Positions 7,510-16,289 of a DNA stretch of 64,000 nt are shown here, in pieces. The notes beneath the pieces were generated by a model, which ran no database searches, had not been told where the DNA came from, and saw only the letters and a list, made by a program, of their open reading frames with translations. Position 1 is the stretch's first letter; each line of letters opens with the position of its first letter. The stretch comes from JACKCP01 sp034007295. GTDB lineage: Bacteria; Desulfobacterota; Desulfobacteria; Desulfobacterales; JACKCP01. The position numbers and the translations under genes are program-made. Where the stretch lies: contig JAVERC010000013.1 in NCBI GenBank assembly GCA_034007295.1, positions 1-64,000 of the forward strand, in the 5' to 3' direction.

Positions 7510-9330
7510 ATGTTTAAACTAAATATTGGCCCCGCTGTGCAGCCAGGTGACAGACATCGGCTAAGTTTGATGATTCCGGTGTTTTTTTCACTTGGAGTCG
7601 GAGAAGTGCTTGGGATAAGCTCTGCCACCTCTATCTTTATTGTACGCTATGGAGTAGAACACCTGCCCTTAATGTATGTGATTCAGGCTGCAGGTCTTTT
7701 GCTGACTTCCCTTGTTATTGCCGACCTGTCAGGAAGGATGAAACGCCCAAGACTTCTTCGTCTTATCTACGGAACAATAACTGGTATGGTTATGGTTAAT
7801 GGAACACTGCTTATTTTTTCAAAATTTACTTCTTATGATCTTTGGCCGGTTTTTTATCCAATACTTCTTGTAAGTACAATGGTTATCTATTTCCAGCTTG
7901 CTCCCCTGATCTGGCTGATTGCTCTGGATATATGTCCTACCCAGCAGGCAAAACGTTTGTTTCCTGTTCTTGCAGGTTCAAGCACCATTGGCTGCATTGC
8001 TGCGGGGATTACGGGTAAATTGCTTGCTCCTGCCGGAGTTGAAATTATTTATTTTTTATGGACATTTTTTTTGATTGGAGGGGGGAGTTTTCTATTTAAA
8101 ACCATCAAATACTATGTTGTTCCCCTTGAGTCAGAAACCAAAGAAGAAACATCAGATTTAAAAAGCAATATATCAAGCATATTTGGTTCAAAGTTTTTAC
8201 TGGGTACTCTTGGCCTTTTAACCCTTATTATGACCTTGTTTTTTGTTATGGATTACCAGTTTAATACAGTTGCATTGCTTTTTTACGGCAATGAAGCAAA
8301 GCTTGCCGGATTTATGGCCGTGTTTTTAGCTGTATCAAATGCTGTTGCAGTTGTAATTGAACTTGGATTTTTAAGCCGTATCATGTCCCGTCTTGGAGTA
8401 GGTAATGTTTTGCTTCTTGTAACATCCGGCTTATGCTTTTCCTTTGTACTGATGATTTTATTTGCAACAGGACCTCTTGCCCTTGGAGCAGTTTTTATAA
8501 GCTATTTAACCATTAAAATCATGGTTAATGTTCTTGGAGAACCTTCTTACCAGCTGTTGTTCAAGGTGATTCCTTCAAAAGAAAGGGACGGAGTCCGTTT
8601 TTTAGTTGAAGCATTATTTGTTTTATTAGGCATGATTTTTGGAGCTGCTTTTTCATGGATGCATTCCAATGGGATTTTTTCCTTGAAAACCATGTCTTTA
8701 CTTGCACTTTTACTTTCTTCAATGACATTTTACATTGCCTGGAAAACAAGGCAGTTATATCTTGATGAATTGATAAAATGTATTGCCTTTGGTGTTCAGG
8801 ATTTAAAAGAAGAGGCAGACTCTCTTATAGGCAGGTTTCTTCCTGAAACTTTTGTATCCAGACTTTTTTCTTTGCTGCATCATCCAGATGACCGAAAAAG
8901 AACCCTTGCACTTGAAATGGCACAGCATCTTGAGCCAGTAACTCTTGCACCATGGATTGAGGGGTTGATTCATGATTCCTGTGTTGATGTGCGGATAAGT
9001 GCCATAAAGTATTGCATGCACCTCGATAAAAAACATTATAATCAAGATATTGTACTGGCCTGCCTGACTGATGATGTTCCAGAAGTTCGTGCTGCTGTTA
9101 TTAGCATATTGCCTTATATGAATATTGGACCTGACAGGCTCTATGATGCACTTGAAGATCGTTTCACCTGTAAGTGCAGAGGTTATTTAGGTGAGGCATC
9201 GGTTTTAACTATTGATGTTTGTGATATAAAACGGTTGTGCAGCCTGTATCCCGGCATTGCTCAAGGTTTGATTAAATCAATGAGCCAGAGGATAAGAAAA
9301 CTTGAACAAATGATTATAACAATGGCATGA
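7510..9330 (+). CDS. NTT/MFS-like membrane protein with HEAT repeats and a cNMP-domain remnant
   Basis: About 410 residues form some twelve membrane helices resembling bacterial ATP/ADP-translocase-like (Npt) or MFS carriers. HEAT-like helical repeats follow (about 430-545). The last ~55 residues (GYLGEASVLTIDVCDIKRL through SMSQRIRKLEQM) look like the final strands and helix of a cyclic-nucleotide-binding domain whose front half is absent. This again suggests an internal deletion. I start it at the ATG at 7510, eight bases after GGAGAG, rather than the GTG at 7489. Function in regulation rather than nucleotide import is likely, by analogy with HEAT/cNMP fusions, but this is inference. Confidence 0.7.
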   Translation: MFKLNIGPAVQPGDRHRLSLMIPVFFSLGVGEVLGISSATSIFIVRYGVEHLPLMYVIQAAGLLLTSLVIADLSGRMKRPRLLRLIYGTITGMVMVNGTLLIFSKFTSYDLWPVFYPILLVSTMVIYFQLAPLIWLIALDICPTQQAKRLFPVLAGSSTIGCIAAGITGKLLAPAGVEIIYFLWTFFLIGGGSFLFKTIKYYVVPLESETKEETSDLKSNISSIFGSKFLLGTLGLLTLIMTLFFVMDYQFNTVALLFYGNEAKLAGFMAVFLAVSNAVAVVIELGFLSRIMSRLGVGNVLLLVTSGLCFSFVLMILFATGPLALGAVFISYLTIKIMVNVLGEPSYQLLFKVIPSKERDGVRFLVEALFVLLGMIFGAAFSWMHSNGIFSLKTMSLLALLLSSMTFYIAWKTRQLYLDELIKCIAFGVQDLKEEADSLIGRFLPETFVSRLFSLLHHPDDRKRTLALEMAQHLEPVTLAPWIEGLIHDSCVDVRISAIKYCMHLDKKHYNQDIVLACLTDDVPEVRAAVISILPYMNIGPDRLYDALEDRFTCKCRGYLGEASVLTIDVCDIKRLCSLYPGIAQGLIKSMSQRIRKLEQMIITMA

Positions 9331-9351
9331 CGGATTTTGGGCTGAAGTTAA

Positions 9352-9454
9352 ATAAAGCAAATTTGGAAAGCCCGCACGGTTTCATATTTTTAAATATAAT
9401 AAGCTGTATTCATTGCGTATTTGTTAATATAAAAATATGAAACTCTCAATTCAG
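9352..9454 (+). repeat. Family B element, 5'-truncated copy
   Basis: GGAAAGCCCGCACGG, TTTCATATTTTTAAATATAA and the right terminus CTCTCAATTCAG match the right half of the two complete 194-bp copies at 56503-56696 and 60341-60534. The left half, including the first hairpin, is missing or rearranged. It lies directly after the translocase-like gene. The rest of the gap to 9579 is plain AT-rich sequence. Confidence 0.8.
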
Positions 9455-9579
9455 GTTCAATTTTAATTTGAATGATTAAAACTTTAAATTTTATAATTTG
9501 AATGTATTTTTTTTGTTGAACCAATATATTTTTATGCTATATATGAATAAGTGTTCAAATGATAATATATTGGTGGATT

Positions 9580-10716
9580 ATGAATTTAGCTGTAGATATT
9601 TTAAAAGAATTTTTTTATTTTTTAATGGAAGCCTCTCCATACATGCTTCTTGGTTTTTTTGTGGCTGGACTTTTAAAAGCCTTTCTTCCAGATGATTTTG
9701 TAAAAAAACATATTGGATCAGGCAAAAAATCTGGAATCTTAAAAGCCTCTGCTTTTGGTATCCCAATACCTCTTTGCAGCTGCGGAGTTGTTCCAGCAGC
9801 TGCTGGAATAAGGAAACAGGGAGGAGGTAAAGGTTCTGTTGTGTCTTTTCTTGTTTCAACACCTGAAACAGGAGTAGATTCAATTGCAATTACCTATGCA
9901 ATGCTTGGGCCTGTGATGGCTGTTATAAGACCAACAGCAGCTTTTATTTCGGCTTTGTTTACAGGTTTTCTTGTACATTTTTTTGGGGGAGATAAAAATG
10001 ATATTCAAGAGGGATTAAGTATTAAATCAAATTGTTCTTCTTGTTCCTGCTGCGGTCATTCTCATTCAGTCAATGAAAATAATTTTTCTAATTTAAAAAA
10101 TCATAACCATTCATTTTTGGTTCAAAATAAAGAAAATTTTAATAATTCATGGTATTTGAAATTAAAAAACGCAATGAAGTTTGCTTTTATTGATCTTATT
10201 TCTGATATTTCTCTATGGTTTATAATTGGTGTTTTTTTTGCCGCAATTATATCTGTTTTTGTTACTCCGGAAATGGTTCAGGCAGTTTCAGATAAAAACA
10301 GGTTTTTTGTAATGGCTGCAATGCTTGGAGTTTCAATTCCTTTGTATGTATGTGCATCTTCTTCAACTCCAATAGCAGCAGCTTTTTTAATGACAGGAGT
10401 TTCCCCTGGTTCAGCATTGATTTTTTTGCTGGCTGGACCTGCTACAAATGCGGCCTCATTTAGCATGATCAGCAAAATCATTGGGAAAAGATCTGCAGTT
10501 ATTTATTTGGTTGGAGTAATGGTTTCTTCTGTTATTTCTGGCATTGTTACTGACTGGATTTTTTTAAACTGGCCTTTTTCAATTTTTACATCTTCTAATG
10601 AAACAATTTCAGAACCAGGATTTTATATAAAATTGATTTCAACAATAGTTTTGTCATTTTTTTTAGTTTATCCCTTTATTTCAAAAACTTTAAAAATGAT
10701 AAAAAACAATAATTAA
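9580..10716 (+). CDS. SO_0444-type Cu/Zn efflux permease (ArsP/DUF318 superfamily)
   Basis: This inner-membrane permease has about eight to ten helices in two repeated halves. The first half carries PLCSCGVVP (Cys66, Cys68) and GIRKQGGGKG followed by STPETGVDS. The second carries YVCASSSTP and LLAGPATNAA. These are hallmarks of the ArsP/SO_0444 permeases, which export metals such as Cu and Zn or organoarsenicals. A cytoplasmic-type loop between the halves has a Cys/His cluster (CSSCSCCGHSH, residues 152-162) that could bind metal ions. The ATG at 9580 is preceded by GGTGGA and is preferred over the upstream start at 9559. It may belong to the regulon of the CadC-type sensor 3.8 kb away. Confidence 0.88.
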   Translation: MNLAVDILKEFFYFLMEASPYMLLGFFVAGLLKAFLPDDFVKKHIGSGKKSGILKASAFGIPIPLCSCGVVPAAAGIRKQGGGKGSVVSFLVSTPETGVDSIAITYAMLGPVMAVIRPTAAFISALFTGFLVHFFGGDKNDIQEGLSIKSNCSSCSCCGHSHSVNENNFSNLKNHNHSFLVQNKENFNNSWYLKLKNAMKFAFIDLISDISLWFIIGVFFAAIISVFVTPEMVQAVSDKNRFFVMAAMLGVSIPLYVCASSSTPIAAAFLMTGVSPGSALIFLLAGPATNAASFSMISKIIGKRSAVIYLVGVMVSSVISGIVTDWIFLNWPFSIFTSSNETISEPGFYIKLISTIVLSFFLVYPFISKTLKMIKNNN

Positions 10717-10770
10717 TAGGAAAAAAACAGTTTTAGCTTAGTCATATTTACAGTATGAAAAACTTTAACC

Positions 10771-10855
10771 TGGCAAGGCAGGATTTGAACCTGCGATCTG
10801 CTGAAGAGATATTTTCTCCAACCCCGCTGCCAACTGCGACCATCAAGCCGGGCTT
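10771..10855 (-). other. tRNA-like remnant (probable tRNA pseudogene)
   Basis: On the minus strand there is a perfect T-arm (GCAGG-TTCAAAT-CCTGC). A normal-looking D-arm (TCGC-AGTTGGCA-GCGG) lies at about the expected distance, then CTTGCCA as a possible acceptor 3' strand. The 5' acceptor strand (near GGCTTGAT) does not pair with it. The anticodon arm is too long and lacks a standard loop. No amino-acid identity can be given. It looks like a decayed tRNA. Confidence 0.5.
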
Positions 10856-11141
10856 TTATATAAATTTAACCTTTCCCATAACGAATGTCAACAATCTGAA
10901 ACAGAGGAGATAAGGGGGTAAAAAAATATGAACTGGGATATTATTTCCAAAGATAAGGGCTGCTGACTGGTACTTTGACAATCTTGATCCTGCTTGCTTA
11001 TGACCTGGGTAAGGAATGAAGATAAGTGGATAAAGGTCCTTATTAACCTGGACTACAACATTGGTAAAAAATACCCTCTTTGTACAAACCATATTGTTAC
11101 AAGCGGAATATCTCAAAATGAGAATATTGATGGAGCTGGAA
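10856..11141. other. Intergenic region without a supported gene
   Basis: Short open frames exist on both strands here, but none has a ribosome site, recognisable motif or typical composition. One runs into the Family A repeat. It may be decayed coding sequence associated with the tRNA-like remnant. Confidence 0.5.
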
Positions 11142-11276
11142 TGATTGGCCGAAAACGAGAATTTTTTGTTCAGTTCAAGGAAGATGAAAAATTTAACCTT
11201 TAGGATACATTAAGTATTTTGAGGATTAAATTTTGAATCTGACTTAAGAATGGACAAAAAAGGCCGTTTTCGTTCA
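11142..11276 (+). repeat. Family A dispersed element, near-complete copy (MITE-like)
   Basis: It starts TGATTGGCCGAAAACGAG and ends AAAAAAGGCCGTTTTCGTTCA. The two ends are imperfect inverted repeats of roughly 20 bp. The centre carries AACCTTTAGGATACATTAAG and GAATCTGACTT, shared with the other copies. The sequence from 11277 to 11559 after it is AT-rich and holds no gene that I can see. Confidence 0.85.
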
Positions 11277-11559
11277 ACAATTATTTAGGAAATGGCCAAA
11301 AAGATATTTTTGTGCATTTCAAAATTAAGATTAAAATGATTTAAAAATTAAATATTTTTTTTAATAATTTAATTTGAATTTGTAAACTAAGTTTATATAA
11401 AAATTTATATTGATTTTAGATAGATAGGCAATGTATTATATAAAGAATCAATTTTATATAACATGTATTCAATTTTCATTTCTGATGTTTTGTCATATTT
11501 CCCAATTTTCATGCGATTAGTGTTAAGTTGCTACTTTTTATTAAAAAAAGGAGGGCATT

Positions 11560-11913
11560 ATGAATTTAGAAAATTATGAAAAAAATGAGAGGAGAAAAGT
11601 GTGCTTCAGAAATGAGCAGGGTGGGTATTTTGTTTATGATGAAAGGGATAAAAGAAGAATGAATTTCCATGAGTCTTTTACATTTAGAAGAAATCTTGAT
11701 GGGGAGATATATAAGGCAAAGGTTTTTGATATTTCAAACCATGGAATGAGTTTTATCTCAGATTATCCTTTTTTAAAAGGAACTACACTTTATTTTTCCA
11801 GTGGTGATAAAATTGCTGAAGATTATGAAAAGGGAAGTGTTGTGTGGGCAAAATTTTATCAGCCTTTTTCTTCAAGATATCCAAGATATAGAATAGGAGT
11901 TGAATTTGATTGA
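11560..11913 (+). CDS. PilZ domain protein (c-di-GMP receptor)
   Basis: This is a small cytoplasmic protein of 117 residues consisting of a single PilZ domain. The c-di-GMP-binding residues are present: R-x-x-x-R as RDKRR (29-33) and D-x-S-x-x-G as DISNHG (57-62). They are separated by the normal ~24 residues. The C-terminal strand YRIGVEF is also typical. It should bind c-di-GMP and act on an unknown partner such as motility or secretion machinery. The ribosome site (AGGAGG) is very strong. It converges on the DUF4288/GGDEF pair. Confidence 0.88.
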   Translation: MNLENYEKNERRKVCFRNEQGGYFVYDERDKRRMNFHESFTFRRNLDGEIYKAKVFDISNHGMSFISDYPFLKGTTLYFSSGDKIAEDYEKGSVVWAKFYQPFSSRYPRYRIGVEFD

Positions 11914-11929
11914 TTATTTTGATTTTCAG

Positions 11930-11964
11930 ATTAAAACAGGGCCAAAAAAAGACCCTGTTTTAAT
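11930..11964. terminator. Bidirectional terminator
   Basis: ATTAAAACAGGG pairs with CCCTGTTTTAAT around a loop of seven A. It serves the convergent PilZ and DUF4288 genes and overlaps the stop codon of the latter. Confidence 0.85.
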
Positions 11965-12283
11965 TGATATTTCGCTGGCTCTCGTTTCCAGTATCAAAAA
12001 ATGAATCAAGATAATCTTTTGTATTTTTTTCAGATTTTCTCATAAGAGAAAATACCTCGCTTCCATTTTTAATTTCATTTGTCATAAGATGAAAACTCTG
12101 CGAAAGTCCTGTATATACGCAATTGATTTCTCCAGCATATTTTTTTGCCTCATTTTCTGCCATCATCATAGCTTCCTCAAATGAGGATGTTTCCCAAACA
12201 GTTATTCTTTCTTCATAAATAAATTTACCTAATAAATCTTTGTGTTTAAATATACATCTTACAGAATAAAGTTCTTTTGTCAT
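11960..12283 (-). CDS. DUF4288 family protein
   Basis: This is a 107-residue soluble protein matching DUF4288: an N-terminal LYSVRCIFKH strand, YEERITVW, an EEAMMMAENEAKKYA helix and a central GSEVFS motif. No biochemical role is known for the family. It starts 12 bases after the stop of the membrane GGDEF gene upstream, so the two probably form an operon. Confidence 0.7.
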   Translation of the reverse strand: MTKELYSVRCIFKHKDLLGKFIYEERITVWETSSFEEAMMMAENEAKKYAGEINCVYTGLSQSFHLMTNEIKNGSEVFSLMRKSEKNTKDYLDSFFDTGNESQRNIN

Positions 12284-12295
12284 TTTGTTTCCTCA

Positions 12296-13465
12296 CTAAA
12301 AAAAGACTGCTTCACTTGTTGATTTGTACTTGGATTGGGACAATGCGTTTTTTGCATGCTCAAAAAGTGCAAGAGGTTCTTTTTCATTTTCAAGGCAGGC
12401 TATACCTGTTGAAATTGTTATTTTTATTTTTTTATTTTTAAATTTATATGTTTTTTTGGAAGTTTTTTCAATAAGTCGTTGGGCAAGTGAAAAAGCACCG
12501 TATTCATCAGTTGAAGGAAGGATAAAGCTGAATTCATTATTAGAAGTTCTTTCTACATAATCTCCTGCCGGGCGTATTTCATTTTGGCATGATATTAAAA
12601 ATTCATCTGAAATTAATTTAGCTGTTTTATCTCCGAGATTTTCTCTGATTTTGTCAAATTTGTTTATTTCTGCTACAAGAACAGATAGTTCACTTGAATA
12701 TCTTTTGCTTCTGTAAAATTCATCATTAAGATGAATTGAAAATGATTTTATTCCATCTTCTGATAGGGTTTTCATGGCAGGCATATGTAATATGTTGTTT
12801 TCCTGCACTTTTTCATATTCTATTTTATCTTTTGTAATATCTTTTTTTAATTTGTCCATTCCATTTTCCAGAAAATAAGCTTTTCGCAATAATCTGGAAA
12901 TTTTGATATATGAGAAAAAACCTCCAATGTTTGAAACTAATAAAATTGTTGAAATGGTTAAAACCTGATTTTGGGAGATATTGTTATAATAATAATTTGC
13001 TAAAATAAAAATAACAGCTGAACTTATGCAGCCAAAGGCTATGAGCCAGATTTTAAAATTATAAAAAAAATAAAAAAAGGCTGTTAAAAGTACAATAGCT
13101 GAAAGATATATCCCTGTGGTATCATTTTTTATAACATTTTCGGCAGTTATATATAAGCTAGTAGAAATTATGAACACAGATGTAATAAGTGAAGATGACA
13201 TTATAAGTGACTGAGTTAGGTTAAAAAGTATCAAAAATACACCGCTGAGAAAGACCATGGATTTCAGGGTCAGAAGAACTATAAAATCATCTGTTAAATT
13301 AAAAAGAATTATTTTTTTGAAATCAATTGAAAATGACGCGACAATTATCAATAAAGTTATAAAAATTATTGGCCTTATTTGTTTGGGCCAAGTTGAAATC
13401 AAAAAATTGTTTTCAAGTTTATTGTTAATAAATTCGCCATTTAGAGAAATAAGTTTATTTTCCAA
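12296..13465 (-). CDS. Membrane protein with a degenerate GGDEF domain
   Basis: The N-terminal ~190 residues hold five to six predicted membrane helices, for example WPKQIRPIIFITLLIIVASF. A short helix leads to a GGDEF-type domain (about 235-389). The catalytic GG[DE]EF loop is replaced by SNNEF and no RxxD inhibitory site is seen. Diguanylate cyclase activity is therefore unlikely; it may bind GTP or c-di-GMP or act through protein contact. The other half of the domain (ITISTGIACL) is conserved. It is the first gene of an operon with the DUF4288 gene. Confidence 0.8.
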   Translation of the reverse strand: MENKLISLNGEFINNKLENNFLISTWPKQIRPIIFITLLIIVASFSIDFKKIILFNLTDDFIVLLTLKSMVFLSGVFLILFNLTQSLIMSSSLITSVFIISTSLYITAENVIKNDTTGIYLSAIVLLTAFFYFFYNFKIWLIAFGCISSAVIFILANYYYNNISQNQVLTISTILLVSNIGGFFSYIKISRLLRKAYFLENGMDKLKKDITKDKIEYEKVQENNILHMPAMKTLSEDGIKSFSIHLNDEFYRSKRYSSELSVLVAEINKFDKIRENLGDKTAKLISDEFLISCQNEIRPAGDYVERTSNNEFSFILPSTDEYGAFSLAQRLIEKTSKKTYKFKNKKIKITISTGIACLENEKEPLALFEHAKNALSQSKYKSTSEAVFF

Positions 13466-13772
13466 GACTGTAAGCTCCTATGATAATATTGAAATTAATT
13501 CTTTTTTTGCAAAAAACATGAATCAATCAAATTTACCCTTTTAAAGATAAAAAAGGCTTAAATTGTACAAAAAAGGCCAGACTTTCAGTTTTGTTAGACT
13601 AATATTAGGTAAATAAAATTATTTTATCAAACTAAAGTCAGATAAATTTTTATATTTATAATTTGTAATTTGAAAATTAACTTAGTTTGATAAACAATGT
13701 TTTTTTAAATGGTTATAGTATACTTAAATTTTATAAAATATCAAATATTGAATGTGAGTTTTGATGTTTTAT
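13466..13772. other. Intergenic region with a long inverted repeat
   Basis: There is no gene here. TTATCAAACTAA (13624-13635) and its exact complement TTAGTTTGATAA (13682-13693) are 46 bases apart. An AAAGTCAGAT segment recalls part of the Family A element. It may be a decayed repeat or an upstream regulatory site of the GGDEF gene. Confidence 0.5.
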
Positions 13773-14174
13773 TTATTCAAAAACAGGTATTTTAGAAAGA
13801 ATTGACTTTATTTCACCCTCAATTTTAACTGGTTTGCCTGATTTATCTGCAACAACAAAAGTAACATCAGCCTGTGCTATAATTTCATTTGAATTTTTTT
13901 TTACAATCTGCTGGCGAAATGCTGCACTTTTATTCCCAAATTTTAAAAGCCCTGATTTTACAATTATAATATCATGGATTTTGGCCTGGCCCATGTAGGA
14001 AAGATTTATATTTACAACAAAAAAAGAGTATTTGCTTCCTGAAAAAAAATGATCTGGAAGATGATCCTCAAAAAGCTGCCATCTTCCTTCTTCAAAAAAT
14101 TCCAGATATCTGGCGTTATTAACATGGCTGTAAAAATCTACATGATATCCTCTTATTTTGATTTCTGGTTCCAT
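13773..14174 (-). CDS. Acyl-CoA thioesterase, 4HBT/YbgC-like hotdog family
   Basis: This is a 133-residue hotdog-fold protein. The signature DFYSHVNNARYLEFFEEGR carries the catalytic Asp13 and His17 of the 4-hydroxybenzoyl-CoA thioesterase/YbgC group. It would hydrolyse acyl-CoA or acyl-ACP thioesters in the cytoplasm; the substrate is unknown. I start it at the ATG at 14174, which follows GGGGAAG closely. The longer frame to 14186 would need a TTG inside that ribosome site. It stands alone between the GGDEF operon and the Smr gene. Confidence 0.85.
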   Translation of the reverse strand: MEPEIKIRGYHVDFYSHVNNARYLEFFEEGRWQLFEDHLPDHFFSGSKYSFFVVNINLSYMGQAKIHDIIIVKSGLLKFGNKSAAFRQQIVKKNSNEIIAQADVTFVVADKSGKPVKIEGEIKSILSKIPVFE

Positions 14175-14253
14175 TTTCTTCCCCAAATAAAAAGGTTTTT
14201 AATTAAAAATTAATTTGAAAACAAAAATTTTGTAAGTTTTAAAATTAAAAAAA

Positions 14254-14541
14254 TTATTCTTTTTTTAACTCAGCAATTGAAGCACCCCAAAAACCTGATG
14301 ATGGTGAAGCTGTTTTAAAACTTTTTACATAAGGATTATTTTTTAGTATTTTTTCGACTCTTTTTTTTAAAATCCCTTTTCCTTTGCCGTGAATAATTCT
14401 CACTTCAAGTATATTTTGTTTTACGCACTGATAAATGTATTCATTAACAAGCTCATCAACTTCTTTTGGATTGAAATTGTGAAGGTCAAGTTCATTTGTA
14501 ATTTCAATATTAACAGGTTTATTTAAGTAAAAATTTTCCAT
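14254..14541 (-). CDS. Small Smr-domain protein
   Basis: This 95-residue protein consists of one Smr (MutS2 C-terminal) domain. It shows DLH at 19-21 and HGKGKG at 51-56, the residues linked to nicking or RNA-cleaving activity in this fold. Stand-alone Smr proteins are thought to act on branched DNA or on RNA at stalled ribosomes. The start overlaps the end of the upstream IspH-UbiA gene by 19 bases, implying translational coupling. Confidence 0.88.
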   Translation of the reverse strand: MENFYLNKPVNIEITNELDLHNFNPKEVDELVNEYIYQCVKQNILEVRIIHGKGKGILKKRVEKILKNNPYVKSFKTASPSSGFWGASIAELKKE

Positions 14542-16277
14542 ATAAGAGCAAGTATTCCGGCTGTTAAAAAAAAGCTTTCAGTTATAAGATCATCAAAAAA
14601 GCCAGGCTGAATTTCTTTTTTAGAGTTTAAAAGAATAAACAAAAAAGAAATTGCAGGATAAATTATTAGAAAATATCCAAATTTTGAAATTATTCCTGTA
14701 AATGATGAAATAAAAAGAAGAAAAATCATTGATAAAAGAAGATATTTTATAAAATCAGAAGTTCTTTTTTCACCATATAAAATTGGAATTGTAATTTCTC
14801 CTGCTATTTTATTTCCCTGAATTGCAAGAATATCAAACCAGATTGTCCTGAAAAATGCCATTGATGCACAAAAAACAAATACAACAAAAATTCCTGGTAT
14901 TTTGGAAAAACTGAAATCATCTCCCGAAAATATTGGAAGAATTGTGCAAAGCATTCCCCAGGCTCCTGCAATAAGTACTGCCTTTGAACCTTTTATTTTG
15001 CTTAAGGGTTCAAAGCCGTTTGTAATTTTTGGGATGTTTACAATTGGCAGTTTGTAGCAAAGACCTGCAACAGTCATTATAAGGACAGCAAGAAAAGGAA
15101 GTACACCAAGGGAAAATGAAATCCCAATGCATAAAAATGCTGCAAATACAGCTGCTAAAAACAAAGGGAATTTGTATTTTTCATACATTTTTGCCTTTTG
15201 TGGATCATTGAATTTGTCAGAATCTATAAGTGTGAGGTTATTTATTGTATGAATAGAAAATATATATAATGATGCAGTAATTATAGTTGAAAAATAAAGT
15301 GGAGATATATCAAGAAGAACTGCTGAGGCAGTTGTTAAAGCTCCGGCTCCAGCCGCAAGAAGAATATTTGAGCGGAAAAGGAATTTTAAAACTATAAAGC
15401 AGCAAAGCAGAGCACTTTTTTGTTTTTTTAACCTAGCTATTTTTATTGCCCTGTAAACTTGTGATATTACCCAGTTAGGTGTTGAAGCTCCAGCTGTTAT
15501 TCCGATTTTTTTTTGAGATGCAATAAAATTCATATCAAGTTCTGATTCATTTTCAATATGAAATGCAATCTTTCCTTCCTGTGAAGCGACTTCTTTTAGT
15601 CTTTTGGTATTTCCGCTGGTTTTTCCTCCCACAACTACTACGGCATCAACTTCTTTTGATATTTCTTTTATTTCCTTCTGTCTTTTTTCTGTTGAATCGC
15701 AAATTGTATTGAAAAATTTATATTCTGGATATTTTTTTGCTATTGTTTTTTCAAGTTCTTTATAAAATCTTGTGTTTTGTGTTGTTTGTGCAACAACTAT
15801 GGCTTTTTCAAAACAAGGGAGTTTTTCAAACTCTTCAATTGAATTGATTACATGCCCTTTTTCTCCTGCATATCCTAAAAGGCCGATAACTTCAGCATGG
15901 TCATGGTCTCCTGCAATTATTACATCATAGCCCTTGGCTGAATGTTTTTTTATGATAGCCTGAACTTTTATAACTCTTGGACATGTTGCGTCAACTACCT
16001 GAAATCCTGCCTGTTCAAGCTTTTTTTTAGATTGTGGAGGGATTCCGTGGGCTCTTATTATTATAGTGCCTTCACCCTTTTCAGGTATTTCTTCAATACA
16101 CTCTATTTTTTTGTCTTCAAGGAGCTTTAAAACCTGGGGATTATGAATGAGCGGACCAAATGTAAAAATTTTTGTTTGTTTGTTTTTTATATTTGCTTCA
16201 TCAAGTGCAATTTCAACGGCTCTTCTGACTCCCATACAGAAGCCGGCTGTTTTTGCAATAACAATATCGTCTTTCAT
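14523..16277 (-). CDS. ispH: IspH (HMBPP reductase) fused to a UbiA-family prenyltransferase
   Basis: Residues 1-285 are a complete IspH/LytB, the last enzyme of the MEP pathway, which reduces HMBPP to IPP and DMAPP. The three [4Fe-4S] cysteines are Cys14, Cys99 and Cys193; the family motifs RAHGIPP and STPNWV are present. The remaining ~295 residues form seven to eight membrane helices with UbiA-type motifs: NNLTLIDSD near 346-354 and FDILAIQGNKIAGEITIPI further on. UbiA enzymes attach prenyl chains to aromatic acceptors in quinone or related lipid synthesis. The frame is open throughout, so this is a true fusion tying isoprenoid-unit production to a membrane prenyltransferase. It follows parB by 12 bases. 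Confidence 0.92.
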   Translation of the reverse strand: MKDDIVIAKTAGFCMGVRRAVEIALDEANIKNKQTKIFTFGPLIHNPQVLKLLEDKKIECIEEIPEKGEGTIIIRAHGIPPQSKKKLEQAGFQVVDATCPRVIKVQAIIKKHSAKGYDVIIAGDHDHAEVIGLLGYAGEKGHVINSIEEFEKLPCFEKAIVVAQTTQNTRFYKELEKTIAKKYPEYKFFNTICDSTEKRQKEIKEISKEVDAVVVVGGKTSGNTKRLKEVASQEGKIAFHIENESELDMNFIASQKKIGITAGASTPNWVISQVYRAIKIARLKKQKSALLCCFIVLKFLFRSNILLAAGAGALTTASAVLLDISPLYFSTIITASLYIFSIHTINNLTLIDSDKFNDPQKAKMYEKYKFPLFLAAVFAAFLCIGISFSLGVLPFLAVLIMTVAGLCYKLPIVNIPKITNGFEPLSKIKGSKAVLIAGAWGMLCTILPIFSGDDFSFSKIPGIFVVFVFCASMAFFRTIWFDILAIQGNKIAGEITIPILYGEKRTSDFIKYLLLSMIFLLFISSFTGIISKFGYFLIIYPAISFLFILLNSKKEIQPGFFDDLITESFFLTAGILALIWKIFT

Positions 16278-16289
16278 TTTATCCTGTCT

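Noticed and set aside
10771..10855. Selenocysteine or other functional tRNA
   Set aside because: A TCA triplet is present but not in a proper anticodon loop, and the acceptor stem does not pair.
10856..11116. 86-codon minus-strand frame
   Set aside because: No convincing start, no motif; overlaps the frame above and probably decayed sequence.
10994..11203. 69-codon plus-strand frame
   Set aside because: No ribosome site or homology-like motif, and its last third is the Family A repeat.
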